From positions 62,001 to 126,000 of the forward strand of contig CAVPKH010000004.1 in the NCBI GenBank assembly GCA_963705635.1: DNA of 64,000 nt, written 5' to 3'. The stretch is from VRUE01 sp963705635. Its GTDB lineage: Bacteria > Actinomycetota > Thermoleophilia > Solirubrobacterales > 70-9. Positions 44,268 to 54,072 of this stretch are shown here, in pieces (positions within the stretch are counted from its first letter, which is position 1; each line of letters opens with the position of its first letter). Position numbers and translations under genes: made by a program. The notes under the pieces are model-generated. The model was not told the DNA's origin. It worked only from the letters and a program-made list of their open reading frames with translations, and searched no databases.

Positions 44268-45003
44268 CACGGCACCCCTGAGGATCGCGTCGAGGCGATC
44301 GCCGCCCTGCGGCGAGTGCGGATGGCCGGTCCTGAGATCGCCGAGTGCCTGGGGATGGCGCCCTCGACGGTCTCGGTGGTCTTGAAGAGGATCGGCCTGC
44401 CGCCTGAAGCCCCTGGAGCCACCAACCGCTACGAACGAGCCCGCCCAGGCAAGCTGATCACATCGACGTCAAGCGGCTGGTGCGGATCAAGCGCGGCGCC
44501 GGGCACCGGGTGACCGGCAAGCGCACCTGGCAGGCCGAAGGGGCCGGGCGGGAGTTCGTCCACGTCTGTATCCACGACGCCACCCGGCTCGCCTACGTCG
44601 AGGCCCTGGCCAATGAGAGAGCCACGACCGCGATCGGGGTTCTTGCGCCGCGTCCTTGCCTTCTACGCAGCCCAGGGGATCGCCGTCGAGCGACTGATGA
44701 CCGACAACGGCCCGGCCTATGTCTCGACCGCCCATGCGATCGCCTGCCGGACGCTTGGGATCCGCCACGTTCGCACCCGGCCCTATCGGCCTCAGACCAG
44801 CGGCAAGGCCGAGCGCTTCATCCGCACGATGCTCGGGGGCTGGGCCTACGGCGCGATCCACCGCGACTCCGCCCAACGCACCGCGGCGCTACCCGGCTGG
44901 CTGGACTTCTACAACTGGCGCAGACCGCACGGTTCCCTCGCTCGCAAGCCGCCCGGGGACTCGGCTTGCCGAGTTGAACAACGTGGCTGGTTCTTACACG
45001 TAG
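44268..45003 (+). pseudogene. IS481-type transposase remnant
   Basis: Pieces in three frames form the C-terminal two thirds of an IS481-family DDE transposase: RVRMAGPEIAECLGMAPSTV (HTH-like), RYERARPGKLI then IDVKRLVRIKRGAGHRV with the first Asp, REFVHVCIHDATRLAYVEAL, second Asp in RLMTDNGPAYVSTAH, and the Glu in SGKAERFIRTML; it ends WLDFYNWRRPHGSLARKPPG and LNNVAGSYT. The N-terminal ~90 residues are missing and frames break near 44460, 44640 and 44960. No terminal inverted repeats or target duplication could be defined. Dead copy flanked by palindromes. Confidence 0.8.
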
Positions 45004-46106
45004 CCGGTGGATCCCGATCGCGAGCGGCGGCCGGTCCCCCGGTGCTCACGCTCCGGATTGGGCCAGAGCAGGAAGGAGGCGCCGGCGATCGCGATCCCGA
45101 TCGCGGTCGCCAGCCCTCGCTGGCCGGCGGCGTGCAGCGCCGGCTCGCCGATCGAGTCGGCCAGCAGCACGGCGTAGGTCGTGATCGCCGCCGTGAAGAG
45201 CGCGTACTGGACGGTGAGCAGCCCGTAGGCGAAGGCGGTGGCGACGGTCAGCGCCACGGCGATCGCGACGCCGTCGCCGCGCAGCCACTCGGCCAGGGCC
45301 GTCGCGACCACCAGGCCGGCAACGGTGCCGACCGCCCGCAGGATCAGGCGGTGGAAGGTCTCGTCCCGCTCGGGGCGCAGGACGAAGAGGATCGTCAGCG
45401 GGATCCAGAAGCCGTGTTCGCTCATCCCCAGCAGCCAGTAGACGGCGACGCCGGCGCCGAGCGCGGCGCCGAAGCGCAGCCCGTGGCGGAAGCTGATCGA
45501 GTCCAGGCTCAAGTTGGCGCCGAGGGTGCGAAGGGCGGCGGCGGTGCTCCAGGCGCTCTCCCCTCCCTCCTCCTTTCGATCCCCCGCCGCCCAGACGCAG
45601 AGCGAGAAGGCGGCTTGAAGCAGGCCTCCCGCGGTGGCGAGGAGGAGGGCCGGGATCGTGTCCGCCGCGTCGAGCGGCAAGCCCTGGGTGATCAGCAGCG
45701 AGAGGGCAATCGAGAGGCCGGCAATCGAGAGGCGCAACGAGACCGCGAAGCAATAGCCGGCCGCAGCGCCGACCACCGCCATCGCCGCGACCGCGAGGAA
45801 TGCGCTGGAGCCGGTGAGGACGCCGACCGCGGCCGCGAGGCCGATCAGCGGCGCGGTCGCGGCCTGCCATGCCGCCCTGGTTCGCGCCGGCGCGTCGAGG
45901 CCGGGGAAACCGGCAAGCAGGGCGCCGGTCCCGATCGCGCCCTTGGTGGCGCTGCTCAGCCCCAGCTCGAGCAGCAGCGCAAGGCCTACCGGAACCGCGA
46001 CCAGGGCACCACGCCGCAGCGCCGGGCCGGGCTCGCTTGGCCCGATCGCGAACAGCGGCGAAGCCCGCAGACGGCGCGCCGCGCCGCTGGCGTCGAAGAG
46101 TTCCAC
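44994..46106 (-). CDS. FUSC-family/aromatic-acid-exporter-like membrane protein
   Basis: 370 aa from GTG 46106. Two blocks of hydrophobic helices (about residues 30-190 and 240-350) separated by a cytoplasmic segment (DRKEEGGESAW to DSISFRHGLRF), the FUSC half-transporter layout. Characteristic FWIPLTILFVLRPERDETFH and GTVAGLVVATALAEWL. Probably an efflux component; substrate unknown. A longer frame to 46247 begins in the ccdA promoter region and is not favoured. Convergent with the transposase remnant, overlapping its last codons. Confidence 0.75.
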   Translation of the reverse strand: MELFDASGAARRLRASPLFAIGPSEPGPALRRGALVAVPVGLALLLELGLSSATKGAIGTGALLAGFPGLDAPARTRAAWQAATAPLIGLAAAVGVLTGSSAFLAVAAMAVVGAAAGYCFAVSLRLSIAGLSIALSLLITQGLPLDAADTIPALLLATAGGLLQAAFSLCVWAAGDRKEEGGESAWSTAAALRTLGANLSLDSISFRHGLRFGAALGAGVAVYWLLGMSEHGFWIPLTILFVLRPERDETFHRLILRAVGTVAGLVVATALAEWLRGDGVAIAVALTVATAFAYGLLTVQYALFTAAITTYAVLLADSIGEPALHAAGQRGLATAIGIAIAGASFLLWPNPEREHRGTGRRSRSGSTGYV

Positions 46107-46224
46107 GCGCTGCAGTCTCCCGGCCCCGTCGGAAGCATCGCCAGCGTCGATCCGTGAGGTTCCCCGTTGCCGTCCCCGTGCTTCAAACGGATGGACGAGC
46201 CTGGCCCAAGTACCCTGAGAGGTC

Positions 46225-46986
46225 GTGATCGTCGCCGCGCTGAGCACCGATCCCGCCGCTGGAGTGGGTGTATTCGCCGCCCTGGCCGCCGGGCTCGTCT
46301 CCTTCCTCTCCCCCTGCGTGCTGCCGCTCGTCCCCGGCTACCTCTCCGCGGTCAGCGGCGTCTCCGCGGCCGAGCTGGAGAGCGCCGGCTGGCGGCGCAT
46401 CCTCGGCCCCAGCCTGCTCTTCGTCGCCAGCTTCTCGACGATCTTCATCCTGCTCGGCCTCAGCGCCACCCGCGTCGGCTCCGCCCTGCAGGACCACGAG
46501 CAGCTGCTGACCAAGGTCTCCGCGGCGCTGATCATCGCCATGGGCGTGCTCTTCGTCGCCTCCCTCTTCGTCGCCAGGCTGAACCGCGAGTGGCACGTCG
46601 ACGCGCTGCTCGAGCGCGCCGGCCGCGGCGGCCCGATCGTCGCCGGCGCTGCCTTCGCGATCGCCTGGACGCCCTGCATCGGGCCCACCCTCGGCGCGAT
46701 CCTCACGGCTGCCTCGCTCTCCGGCTCAGCCGCCCACGGCGCCTTCCTGCTCACCGTCTACTCAGCCGGCCTGGCGATCCCCTTCCTGCTCACCGCGATC
46801 GCCTTCTCCCGCATGACCACGGCCTTTACCGTGGTCAAGCGCCACTACCAGGCGATAGTCGCCAGCGGCGGCCTGATCCTGATCGCGATGGGGATCTTGA
46901 TCTGGACGAACGAGCTGACCCAGCTCAACGCCGAAGCCCAGCGCTGGCTCTCGGGCCAGGGCCTCGACTTCTGGAACTCGATCTGA
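46225..46986 (+). CDS. ccdA: Cytochrome c biogenesis protein CcdA-like
   Basis: 253 aa, six TM helices. The two family cysteines are in FLSPCVLPLVPGYLS (TM1) and AIAWTPCIGPTLGAIL (TM4). CcdA carries electrons from cytoplasmic thioredoxin across the membrane for cytochrome c maturation or other extracytoplasmic reductants. GTG 46225 (VIVAALSTDPAAG) is the start. No ResA/CcsA partner is adjacent; the window's cupredoxin and DsbA could connect to the same thiol traffic, but this is inference. Confidence 0.9.
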   Translation: MIVAALSTDPAAGVGVFAALAAGLVSFLSPCVLPLVPGYLSAVSGVSAAELESAGWRRILGPSLLFVASFSTIFILLGLSATRVGSALQDHEQLLTKVSAALIIAMGVLFVASLFVARLNREWHVDALLERAGRGGPIVAGAAFAIAWTPCIGPTLGAILTAASLSGSAAHGAFLLTVYSAGLAIPFLLTAIAFSRMTTAFTVVKRHYQAIVASGGLILIAMGILIWTNELTQLNAEAQRWLSGQGLDFWNSI

Positions 46987-46987
46987 G

Positions 46988-47266
46988 CTAGTTGCTCACG
47001 GGAGCGACGGTCTCGAGCTCTTGGCCGACGGCCTCGACCTCCTCGAGCCCACCGCCGTCCAGGTCCTGCGAGCAGACGATCCGGAACCGCCCCGTGCCGA
47101 TCTCGGCGTCCGGCACCAGCGGCAGGCCGCGAATGTGATCCCAGCCCAGGCGTTCGACCTCGAACGGGTTCATGCGCACCTCGGCCGCCGGAAAGGGGCA
47201 GTTCGAGTTGTGCTGGTCGATCGCCTTGGAGATCGCCTCGAGGTTCTTTGCCTCCGGGGACGCCAT
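46988..47266 (-). CDS. Hypothetical small protein
   Basis: 92 aa, not recognised. N-terminal helix ASPEAKNLEAISKAIDQHNS, then a compact region with NPFEVERLGWDHIRGLPLVP and two Cys (NCPFPAAEV, IVCSQDLDGGG). A codon pattern like its neighbours and a proper ATG with upstream purines support it being real. Possibly a member of a small actinobacterial DUF; function unknown. Confidence 0.6.
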   Translation of the reverse strand: MASPEAKNLEAISKAIDQHNSNCPFPAAEVRMNPFEVERLGWDHIRGLPLVPDAEIGTGRFRIVCSQDLDGGGLEEVEAVGQELETVAPVSN

Positions 47267-47298
47267 CGGCTCGAAGTCTAGGGACGCGCGGGCGAGAC

Positions 47299-47715
47299 TT
47301 ACAACGTCCCGCCCGAGTCGTACGCCTCGCCCGGCGTCGCACCCAGCGCCAAGAGGCGGATGCCGTCGGGGCCGGGGACGATCTTGCGCTTGACCGCGGG
47401 GCCGATGCGGACGATGTGGTCCTGGTCGATCGCGTACCGCTCGCCATCGGCTTCAAGCGTGCCGGAGCCGCGCAGGGCGACGTAGACCTCCTCCTGGCCC
47501 AGCTGCTGGGGGCGCTTGGCAAACATCTGACCGCCGATGCCCTGCTCGGAGTGGTCGTGCTCGGGGTATTCGTCGGCGCCCGGCGCAAGATCGATGATCG
47601 AGATGCCAAAGGAGCTGACGCCGAGGCCGGCAGCGGCCTTGTGGAACTTGATCCCCTCGAAGAAACCCTCGATGGCGTCGAGCTCGTCGACCTCGACATG
47701 CGTCACGTCGGCCAT
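47299..47715 (-). CDS. Cupin-fold protein
   Basis: 138 aa single-domain cupin. Motif 1 is represented by YPEHDHSEQGIGG with EEVYVALRGSGTLEADGE, motif 2 by VRIGPAVKRKIVPGPDGIRL; His residues of motif 1 (EHDH) could bind a metal, while motif 2 lacks the usual His, so metal binding is uncertain. Small stand-alone cupins are often sensors or isomerases. Same strand as, and 33 bases upstream of, the 92-aa gene, so possibly co-transcribed. Confidence 0.75.
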   Translation of the reverse strand: MADVTHVEVDELDAIEGFFEGIKFHKAAAGLGVSSFGISIIDLAPGADEYPEHDHSEQGIGGQMFAKRPQQLGQEEVYVALRGSGTLEADGERYAIDQDHIVRIGPAVKRKIVPGPDGIRLLALGATPGEAYDSGGTL

Positions 47716-47808
47716 GGCCCGATGCTACCCAGCGGACCTCGATCGCTAACGGCCGGGCGGCCCGATCCCAGGCATTGGTCCGTCCCGGGGTGGTCCTAAC
47801 ATCGAGGC

Positions 47809-48900
47809 GTGGCCGCTTCGAGGACCGTGGCGCATCTCGACATGGACGCCTTCTACGCGTCGGTCGAGCTGCGGCGGCGACCGGAGCTGCGGGGGAAGCC
47901 GGTCGTCGTCTGTGGGTCGGGGCCCCGTGCGGTCGTGACCACCGCCAGCTACGAGGCGCGGCGGCTGGCGGGGATCCACTCGGCGATGCCCGCCGCGGTC
48001 GCGCGGCGGCGCTTGCCCGACGCGGTCTACCTGCAGCCTGACTTTGCTGCCTATCGCGAGGCGTCGGGAGAGGTGATGGCGGTGCTGCAGCGCAACGCGG
48101 AGACGGTCGAGGTGGTCGGGCTCGATGAGGCCTACGTCGATCTGACCGGGCTCTTCTCGCCGAAGGCGACGATGCGGCGGATCGCGGCGGAGATCCGTGA
48201 GCAGACCGGGTTGACCTGCTCGGTCGGGATCTCCGAGAGCCGCATGCTGGCGAAGATCACCAGCGAGCTGGGCAAGCCCGCCGGCCTGGTCGTCCTCTCG
48301 CGGGAGGAGGCGCTGGAGCGTTTCTCCGGCGACTCCCCCGGCCTGATCCCCGGCGTCGGGCCGAAGACCGTCGCCAAGCTGGAGGCGATGGGGATCCGCA
48401 CGCTGGCGCAGCTGCGCGCCCGCGACTCGGCTGCGCTCCAGCAAGCCTTCGGCCCTCGCCAGGGACAGTGGCTCCACCTCCGCGCCCGGCTCGAGGACGA
48501 GACGCCGATCACCGTCATCCGCGAGACCAAGTCGCAGTCGACGGAGATCACCTTCGACGTCGACGTGCACGATCGCGCCGAGCTGGAGGCGCACCTGGCC
48601 CAGCTCTCCGAGGAGCTCTGCCGGCGGCTTCGCAAGCGCGATCTGGAGGGCCGCACGATCGGGATCAAGGTCCGCCTCGACGACTGGACCAACGTCAGCC
48701 GCTCGCACACGGTCGAGTGCCCGACCAACGATCACGCCGTCGTCGGCCCGGTCGCGCTCGACCTGCTGCGCGCTTACGACCCGCAGCGACCGGTTCGCCT
48801 GCTCGGCGTCCGCCTCGCCGGCTTCGCGCAGGACGCCGAGGAGCTCCCCGCCGAGGCCGATCAGGCACAGGACCAGCTGCGCCTCGGCGTTGCCGATTGA
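47809..48900 (+). CDS. dinB: DNA polymerase IV
   Basis: 363 aa Y-family translesion polymerase. Metal-binding AHLDMDAFYASVE, TTASYEARRLAG, second acidic pair in VVGLDEAYVDLTG, CSVGISESRMLAKITSELGK and helix-hairpin-helix PGVGPKTVAKLE. The little-finger domain is complete. The C-terminal QDQLRLGVAD could be a degenerate beta-clamp motif (QLxLF expected). GTG start. The only error-prone polymerase in the window; no LexA box seen. Confidence 0.94.
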   Translation: MAASRTVAHLDMDAFYASVELRRRPELRGKPVVVCGSGPRAVVTTASYEARRLAGIHSAMPAAVARRRLPDAVYLQPDFAAYREASGEVMAVLQRNAETVEVVGLDEAYVDLTGLFSPKATMRRIAAEIREQTGLTCSVGISESRMLAKITSELGKPAGLVVLSREEALERFSGDSPGLIPGVGPKTVAKLEAMGIRTLAQLRARDSAALQQAFGPRQGQWLHLRARLEDETPITVIRETKSQSTEITFDVDVHDRAELEAHLAQLSEELCRRLRKRDLEGRTIGIKVRLDDWTNVSRSHTVECPTNDHAVVGPVALDLLRAYDPQRPVRLLGVRLAGFAQDAEELPAEADQAQDQLRLGVAD

Positions 48901-48931
48901 CCCTCGGCGAGCGTCTGCAAAGATTGGCTGC

Positions 48932-50368
48932 GTGAGTGCAGACCGGCTGACTGGGCTCGATTCGTCTTTTCTCCACATGGAGAGGGCCGGCGCACACATG
49001 CACGTCGCCTCGACCAGCATCTTCGAGGGGCCGGCGCCGAGCCACTCCGAGTTCCGCGATCACATCTCCTCGCGCCTGCACCTGGTCCCCCGCTTCCGCC
49101 AGAAGCTGCGTTTCATCCCCTTCGGCCAGGGCCGGCCGGTCTGGGTCGACGACCCTCACCTCAACCTCGATTACCACGTGCGCCAGACCGCGCTGCCGGC
49201 GCCGGGCTCCGAGGAGCAGCTGCGCAACCTGGCGGCGCGGATCTTCTCCCAGCAGCTCGACCGCAGCAAGCCGCTCTGGGAGATGTGGCTGGTCGAGGGC
49301 CTCGACGACGAGCGCTTCGCGATCATCGGCAAGAGCCACCACGCGCTCGTCGACGGCATCTCCGGCGTCGACATCACCACCGTCCTCTTCGACGTCGAGC
49401 GGGAGCCCGAGAACCCACCGGCGCTGCCGCCCAAGTGGGCGCCGCGCCCCGAGCCGACCGACATCAAGCTGCTCGCCGACGCCCTGCACGAGCGCGCCAC
49501 CAGCCCGCGCGAGATCGTCCGCGGCATGCGCGCAGCCCTGCGCGGCCCGCGCCAGGTCCTGCGCGGCGTCGGCGCCACCAGCAAGATGATCGGCGCCGGC
49601 ATGTCCGCGCCGACGACGCCGTTCAACGTCGAGATCGGGCCGCACCGCCGCCTCGCCTTCGTCCGCACCGACCTCGATGCCCTCAAGCAGGTCAAGAACG
49701 AGCACGGGGGCACCGTCAACGACGTCGTGCTCTCGGTCGTCGCCGGCGCGATCGGCAACTACCTGCGCGCCCGCGGCCACGACACCGAGGGCCTGGAGAT
49801 GCGGGCGATGGTGCCGGTCAGCGTCCGCGCCGAGGAGGAGCGCGGCGCGCTCGGCAACCGCATCTCGGCGATGATGGCGCCGCTGCCGGTCTGGTGCGAG
49901 GACCCGGTCGAGCGGCTGCACCTGATCACCGAGACGATGGGTGACCTGAAGGGCTCCGGACAGGCGGTCGGCGCCGAGATCCTCACCCGCGTCGTCGACT
50001 TCGCCCCGACCACGATCGCCTCGCAGGCGGCCCGCCTGCAGCCAGCCCAGCGCTTCTTCAACCTCGTCGTCACCAACGTGCCGGGGCCGCAGTTCCCGCT
50101 CTACGTGCTGGGCCGCCAGATGGAGTCGATCTTCCCGATGGTGCCGCTGGCCCGCCGCCAGGCGCTCTGCGTCGGGATCATGTCCTACAACGGCCAGGTC
50201 AACTTCGGCCTGATCGGCGACTACGACGCGATGGCCGACCTCGACAGCTTCGGCCTCGACCTCGAAGCGGCGATCGCCGAACTGGTCGGCGAGCCGGCGG
50301 TGGCCGGCGGCAAGTCTCAGCGAACCAGCCGCGCCGAGAGCTCAAACGGCGCGCTGTCGGTCAAGTAG
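48932..50368 (+). CDS. Wax ester synthase/diacylglycerol acyltransferase (WS/DGAT)
   Basis: 478 aa. Catalytic HHxxxDG appears as KSHHALVDGISG near residue 135; ND in GGTVNDVVLSVVAG and the PLW motif DRSKPLWEMWLVEGL are present. Makes storage wax esters or triacylglycerol from acyl-CoA, common in actinobacteria. GTG 48932 (VSADRLTGLDSSFLHMERAG) fits family starts better than the in-frame start at 48890, which overlaps dinB. The 3' end overlaps the convergent protease gene by about 52 bases. Confidence 0.9.
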   Translation: MSADRLTGLDSSFLHMERAGAHMHVASTSIFEGPAPSHSEFRDHISSRLHLVPRFRQKLRFIPFGQGRPVWVDDPHLNLDYHVRQTALPAPGSEEQLRNLAARIFSQQLDRSKPLWEMWLVEGLDDERFAIIGKSHHALVDGISGVDITTVLFDVEREPENPPALPPKWAPRPEPTDIKLLADALHERATSPREIVRGMRAALRGPRQVLRGVGATSKMIGAGMSAPTTPFNVEIGPHRRLAFVRTDLDALKQVKNEHGGTVNDVVLSVVAGAIGNYLRARGHDTEGLEMRAMVPVSVRAEEERGALGNRISAMMAPLPVWCEDPVERLHLITETMGDLKGSGQAVGAEILTRVVDFAPTTIASQAARLQPAQRFFNLVVTNVPGPQFPLYVLGRQMESIFPMVPLARRQALCVGIMSYNGQVNFGLIGDYDAMADLDSFGLDLEAAIAELVGEPAVAGGKSQRTSRAESSNGALSVK

Positions 50369-51688
50369 GCCCAGTCCAGCCGGCGGGCGCTGAAGCCCGA
50401 GGCGCTGGTATCGGCGTTGACGAGAACCGCGGTGATGCGGCTGAAGCGACCCGGCCGTCGCAGCCGCACGGTCATCTTCCCGCCGCCTGGCTTGAACACC
50501 TGCACGTCGACGACGTGCCCATGGCGCTCGCTGCCGATCCGCCCGACCAGGGCAAGCCCGGCGGCGTTGCCGCGGGGGGCGGTGGCCGAGACGACCACCG
50601 CGCGCCCGCGGCCAGCGTGGACGCGCAGCAGCTGGAAGGTCGTGTGGTTGAGCTGGCGCTCGAGCCTTCGGCCGCTGGTCGGCAGGCGTGCCCTGGCGCG
50701 AGACGTCGGGGTAGAGGTCGCCCTCGGGGAAGACGGCATCGTTGCGCCACTCGGGCAGGTCGCTGGCGAAGTGGGCGAAATCGCGGCTGAAGTCCGAGCC
50801 GCCCGCCGCTTCGATCGCCGAGTTGTAGGCGGAGACCGAGAAGCCGCCCGGCTTGGTGTGCACGGCGCGGGCCCAGGCGCGGCGCACGATCGAGCGGCCA
50901 TAGCGACGCGCCAGCCACTTGTTCCAGACCGCCGAGCCGTACTCCTTGATCGAGTTCGCGGTCAGCGGCGTGTCGTAGCGCTTGACCCAGCGGCGCACGT
51001 AACGCAGGTAGTCGTCGATGCCGTTGTAGACCTGATCCTCCATCCAGACCGCGCTCGACTCGGCGAACCAGGCGTCCTGGTAGGCGTCGTAGCCAAACTG
51101 GAGGATGTGGTTGTACTCGTGGGCGATCGTGACCTCGAGGTCGTGCTCCGGCGTCGTCCCCGGGAACTCGCGCGGGTCGTAGTCGTTGTCGAGGACGAGG
51201 TAGCCGTGCAGGTGGCGGGGCAGCCGGTGCGCCTTCGTCGCCTGCCCCCGATCGGGCGCGGCGTAGCCGAAGAGGGCGCCGCCGATCTGGTCGAGGTAGA
51301 TGTCGGTCTTGCCGCGCCCGCCACCTTTGCGCCCGTCGGACTTGGGGTCCCGCCAGCCGAGCTTTTCGTTCTCGATCGAGTAGACGTGTTCCGCGACCGC
51401 CTGCACCCGCTCGACGTAGTCGGGCACCCCGTCGCCGTCGGTGTCCACCGGGTCGGGCGCGTCGATGCCCTCGGCGACCCAGTGGACGCAGAAATGCCGC
51501 CCGCAGGCAGGGGACTTCGGCGCCTCGGGGACCGTGTAGGCGTTGCGGTTTGGGTCGGGATGGTCGGTCGGCCGCGCGGCCGGGGCGCGGAAGACCCACT
51601 GGTCGCCGGCGGTGGCGACGGCTGGAACCACGCCAGCAAAGCGATCGACGCGAGCGATACCCCCTATCAACCTCCAGCGCGCCCGCAC
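50317..51688 (-). CDS. Secreted zinc metalloprotease, MXAN_6640-like (frameshifted)
   Basis: About 455 aa. Zinc motif HEYNH in LEVTIAHEYNHILQFGYDA, followed by AWFAESSAVWMEDQVYNG with a likely third ligand Glu. A Ca-binding-like DPVDTDGDGVPDYVERVQ segment and a ChW-type Cys pair (CGRHFCVHW) precede it. A plausible signal peptide appears only if two small indels are assumed: RWRLIGG, VSLASIALLA in another frame, then GVVPAVATA. The C-terminal beta domain (ending FELSARLVR) is in a different frame after ~50700. GTG 51688 is a tentative start. Convergent overlap with WS/DGAT. Confidence 0.68.
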
Positions 51689-51724
51689 CCGCGGCAATCT
51701 ACAGGCCAGTCGGCGCGGCCCGTC

Positions 51725-51773
51725 GATGAGTTCGCCTTTCGTCGGCGCAGTCGCGAGAAAAGACGAAGTCAGC
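51725..51773 (+). repeat. Palindromic element family D, copy 2
   Basis: 49 bp: GATGAGTTCG (51725-51734) with CGAAGTCAGC (51764-51773), inner CCTTTCGTCGG with GCGAGAAAAGA. Its left arm is more diverged than in the copies at 22085-22133 and 58861-58913. It lies between the divergent protease and NAD synthetase genes, 38 bases before the nadE start. Confidence 0.7.
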
Positions 51774-51811
51774 CTGGGACGGCGATACTGCGGCCGACTC
51801 GAGGAACCCGC

Positions 51812-53491
51812 TTGCGCGTAGCCCTGGCTCAGATCGACCCGACCGTCGGCGACATCGACGGCAACGCGGCGAAGATCGCCGAGTGGATCGGCCGCGCCCG
51901 CGCCGAGGGCGCCGAGCTGGTGATCTTCCCCGAGCTCTGCGTCCCCGGCTACCCGGCCGAGGACCTCTACCTGAAGCGCCATTTCGTCGAGGCCAACCGG
52001 CGCGCGGTCGAGGAGCTGGCGCGGGGCGTCGAGGGGATCGTCGCCCTGGTCGGCTTCGCCGAGCCCGCCGCCGGCGGACGGCGAGGGCCGCCACGCCCAC
52101 AACTCGCTCGCCGTGCTCGCCGACGGCGCCGTTCGAGACCATCTACCGCAAGAACCGGCTGCCCAACTACGCCGTCTTCGACGAGCAGCGCTACTTCATC
52201 CCGGGCGAGAGCCGGCGACCGATCGAGGTCGCCGGTCAGCAGGTCGGCCTGACGGTCTGCGAGGACGTCTGGAGCGCCGGGCCCGCCGGCCTCGAGCGAG
52301 GCGGCGGCCGGCGCCGAGCCTGATCGCCAACCCCTCGGGCTCGCCCTACCACCGCGGCAAGGGACGCGAGCGCGAAGCGATGCTGGCCGAGCGCGCCCGC
52401 GCCTACGGCGCTCAGCTTCGCCTTCTGCAACCTCGTCGGCGGCCAGGACGAGCTGGTCTTCGACGGGCACAGCTTCGTCGTCGACCCGGAGGGCGCAGTG
52501 ATCGCCCGCGCGGCGCAGTTCGAGGAGGAGCTGCTGCTCTGCGAGATCCCCTCCCCCGCCCCGGGCCGGCTCGCCGAGCCGCTGGCCGACCTGGCCGAGG
52601 TCTACGCGGCGCTGATCCTCGGCCTGCGCGACTACGTCGCGCAAGAACGGCTTCCGCCACGTCGGCGTCGCGCTCTCGGGCGGGATCGACTCCGCCCTCG
52701 TCGCCCTGCTCGCCGTCGACGCGCTCGGCCCCGAGCACGTCAGCTGTGTGGTCATGCCCTCGCCGCATTCGAGCCTTGAAACACAGGCAGGACGCGCGGA
52801 ATATCGCCGCAAACCTCGGGCGCCGAGCTGATCGAGATCCCGATCGCGGCGGCGATGGCCGAGTACGAGAGCGCCCTGTCCGCGGCCTTCGGCGGCCGAC
52901 GGCGACGAGGAGTCGGCCGGCGAGCCGCTGCCGCGCGACCCGACCAGGCCCTCCGAGCCCGACCTCGCCGCCGAGAACATCCAGGCGCGGATCAGGGGCA
53001 ACATGATGATGGCGCTCTCCAACAAGCACGGCTGGCTGGTCCTCACCACCGGCAACAAGAGCGAGATGTCGGTCGGCTACGCGACCCTCTACGGCGACAT
53101 GGCGGGCGGCTTCGCGGCGATCAAGGACGTGCCGAAGACGCTCGTCTACGAGCTGGTCCGCCACCGCAACGAGAGCGCCGGGCGCGAGCTGGTCCCGGCC
53201 TCGGTGCTGGAGCGGGCGCCCTCCGCCGAGCTGCGCCCCGATCAGCTCGACAGCGACTCGCTGCCGCCCTACGAGCTGCTCGACCAGATCCTCGAGTCCT
53301 ACGTCGAGCGCGACCAGGGCCGCGAGGAGATGATCGCCGCCGGCCTGCCCGCCGACGTGGTCGACGAGGTGGTGCGGATGGTCGACCGCTCCGAGTACAA
53401 GCGCCGCCAGGCCGCACCGGGGATCCGGATCACGCCGAAGGCCTTCGGCCGCGACCGGCGCCTGCCGATCACGAACCGCTTCGGGGGTTAG
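51812..53491 (+). CDS. nadE: Glutamine-dependent NAD+ synthetase (frameshifted)
   Basis: About 555 aa. N-terminal nitrilase-type glutaminase domain: Glu in LVIFPELCVPGYPAEDLYL, Lys in IYRKNRLPNYAVFDE, Cys in VGLTVCEDVWSAG. C-terminal synthetase domain: PP-loop GVALSGGIDSALVALLAV, then NIQARIRGNMMMALSN and TGNKSEMSVGYATLYGDMAG. At least seven indels between 52070 and 52900 break the frame. TTG 51812 (RVALAQIDPTVGD) is the start. Converts deamido-NAD to NAD with ammonia from glutamine; pairs logically with the CinA NMN deamidase. Confidence 0.9.
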
Positions 53492-53593
53492 GCCGTTCCG
53501 ATAGGGCGCTTGACGTGAACGTGCCTCGGCCGCTCACGCGAAGAAGTGCGCTCCCTCTTGGGAGGCTTGGCTGGAAGGGTCTGACCGCGATGG

Positions 53594-53966
53594 TCATTTG
53601 GGCGAGGGCGCAGAGTCTCCCGTCCGCATCTTGACCTCAGCGTCCCAGACCCAGGTGGTGCGGCCGCGGTGGCGGGCCTTTGGCGCGGACTTCGGCGTGG
53701 CCCTCGGTGACCGGGCGGATGAAGTTGACGCTGATCGACTGGCCCATCGCCATCATCCCGTCGCCCATGACCGCGAGCGCGGTCGCTCGCGAGCAGACGC
53801 TCTCGACCAGGCTCGACATCACGCCGCCGTGCAGGAGGCCGACCGGCTGGCGCAGCTCGTCGCGCATCGCCACCCGCACGCGGGCGTGCTCGGGGTCGTC
53901 GTCGAGCCACTCGGTGCCCAGCAGAGCATCGAAGTGGGACAGCAGTCCGCGCGGATCGTCGGCCAT
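53594..53966 (-). CDS. PaaI/hotdog-fold thioesterase (frameshifted near the end)
   Basis: About 124 aa. Hotdog signature QPVGLLHGGVMSSLVESVCS with the catalytic-type Asn/Gly-Gly replaced by HGG, and GQSISVNFIRPVTEG. After an indel near 53675 the other frame gives RHRGRTTWVWDAEVKMRTGD, the expected final strands, ending at 53594; the open frame instead stops at 53637. Acts on acyl-CoA thioesters; substrate unknown. Convergent with nadE. Confidence 0.78.
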
Positions 53967-53985
53967 CGCGCCGGGACACTACGCC

Positions 53986-54041
53986 AGGGGCGTGTCTGAG
54001 CTTACGGGTCGATATGGCCCCTTAACCTCAGACACGCCCCT
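53986..54041 (+). repeat. Palindrome, single copy (family E)
   Basis: A perfect 15-bp stem AGGGGCGTGTCTGAG (53986-54000) with CTCAGACACGCCCCT (54027-54041) and a 26-base AT-containing loop. Lies between the thioesterase start and the next gene. No T-tract on either side. Could be an operator, a terminator-like structure or another member of the palindrome set. Confidence 0.65.
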
Positions 54042-54072
54042 TCCGCGGGCGGCTGGCATAGGCTTCCGATCC

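Noticed and set aside
44641..44676. GCGTCCTTGC in the transposase as another family B motif
   Set aside because: Here it encodes the conserved RRVLAFY stretch of the transposase and has no surrounding palindrome.
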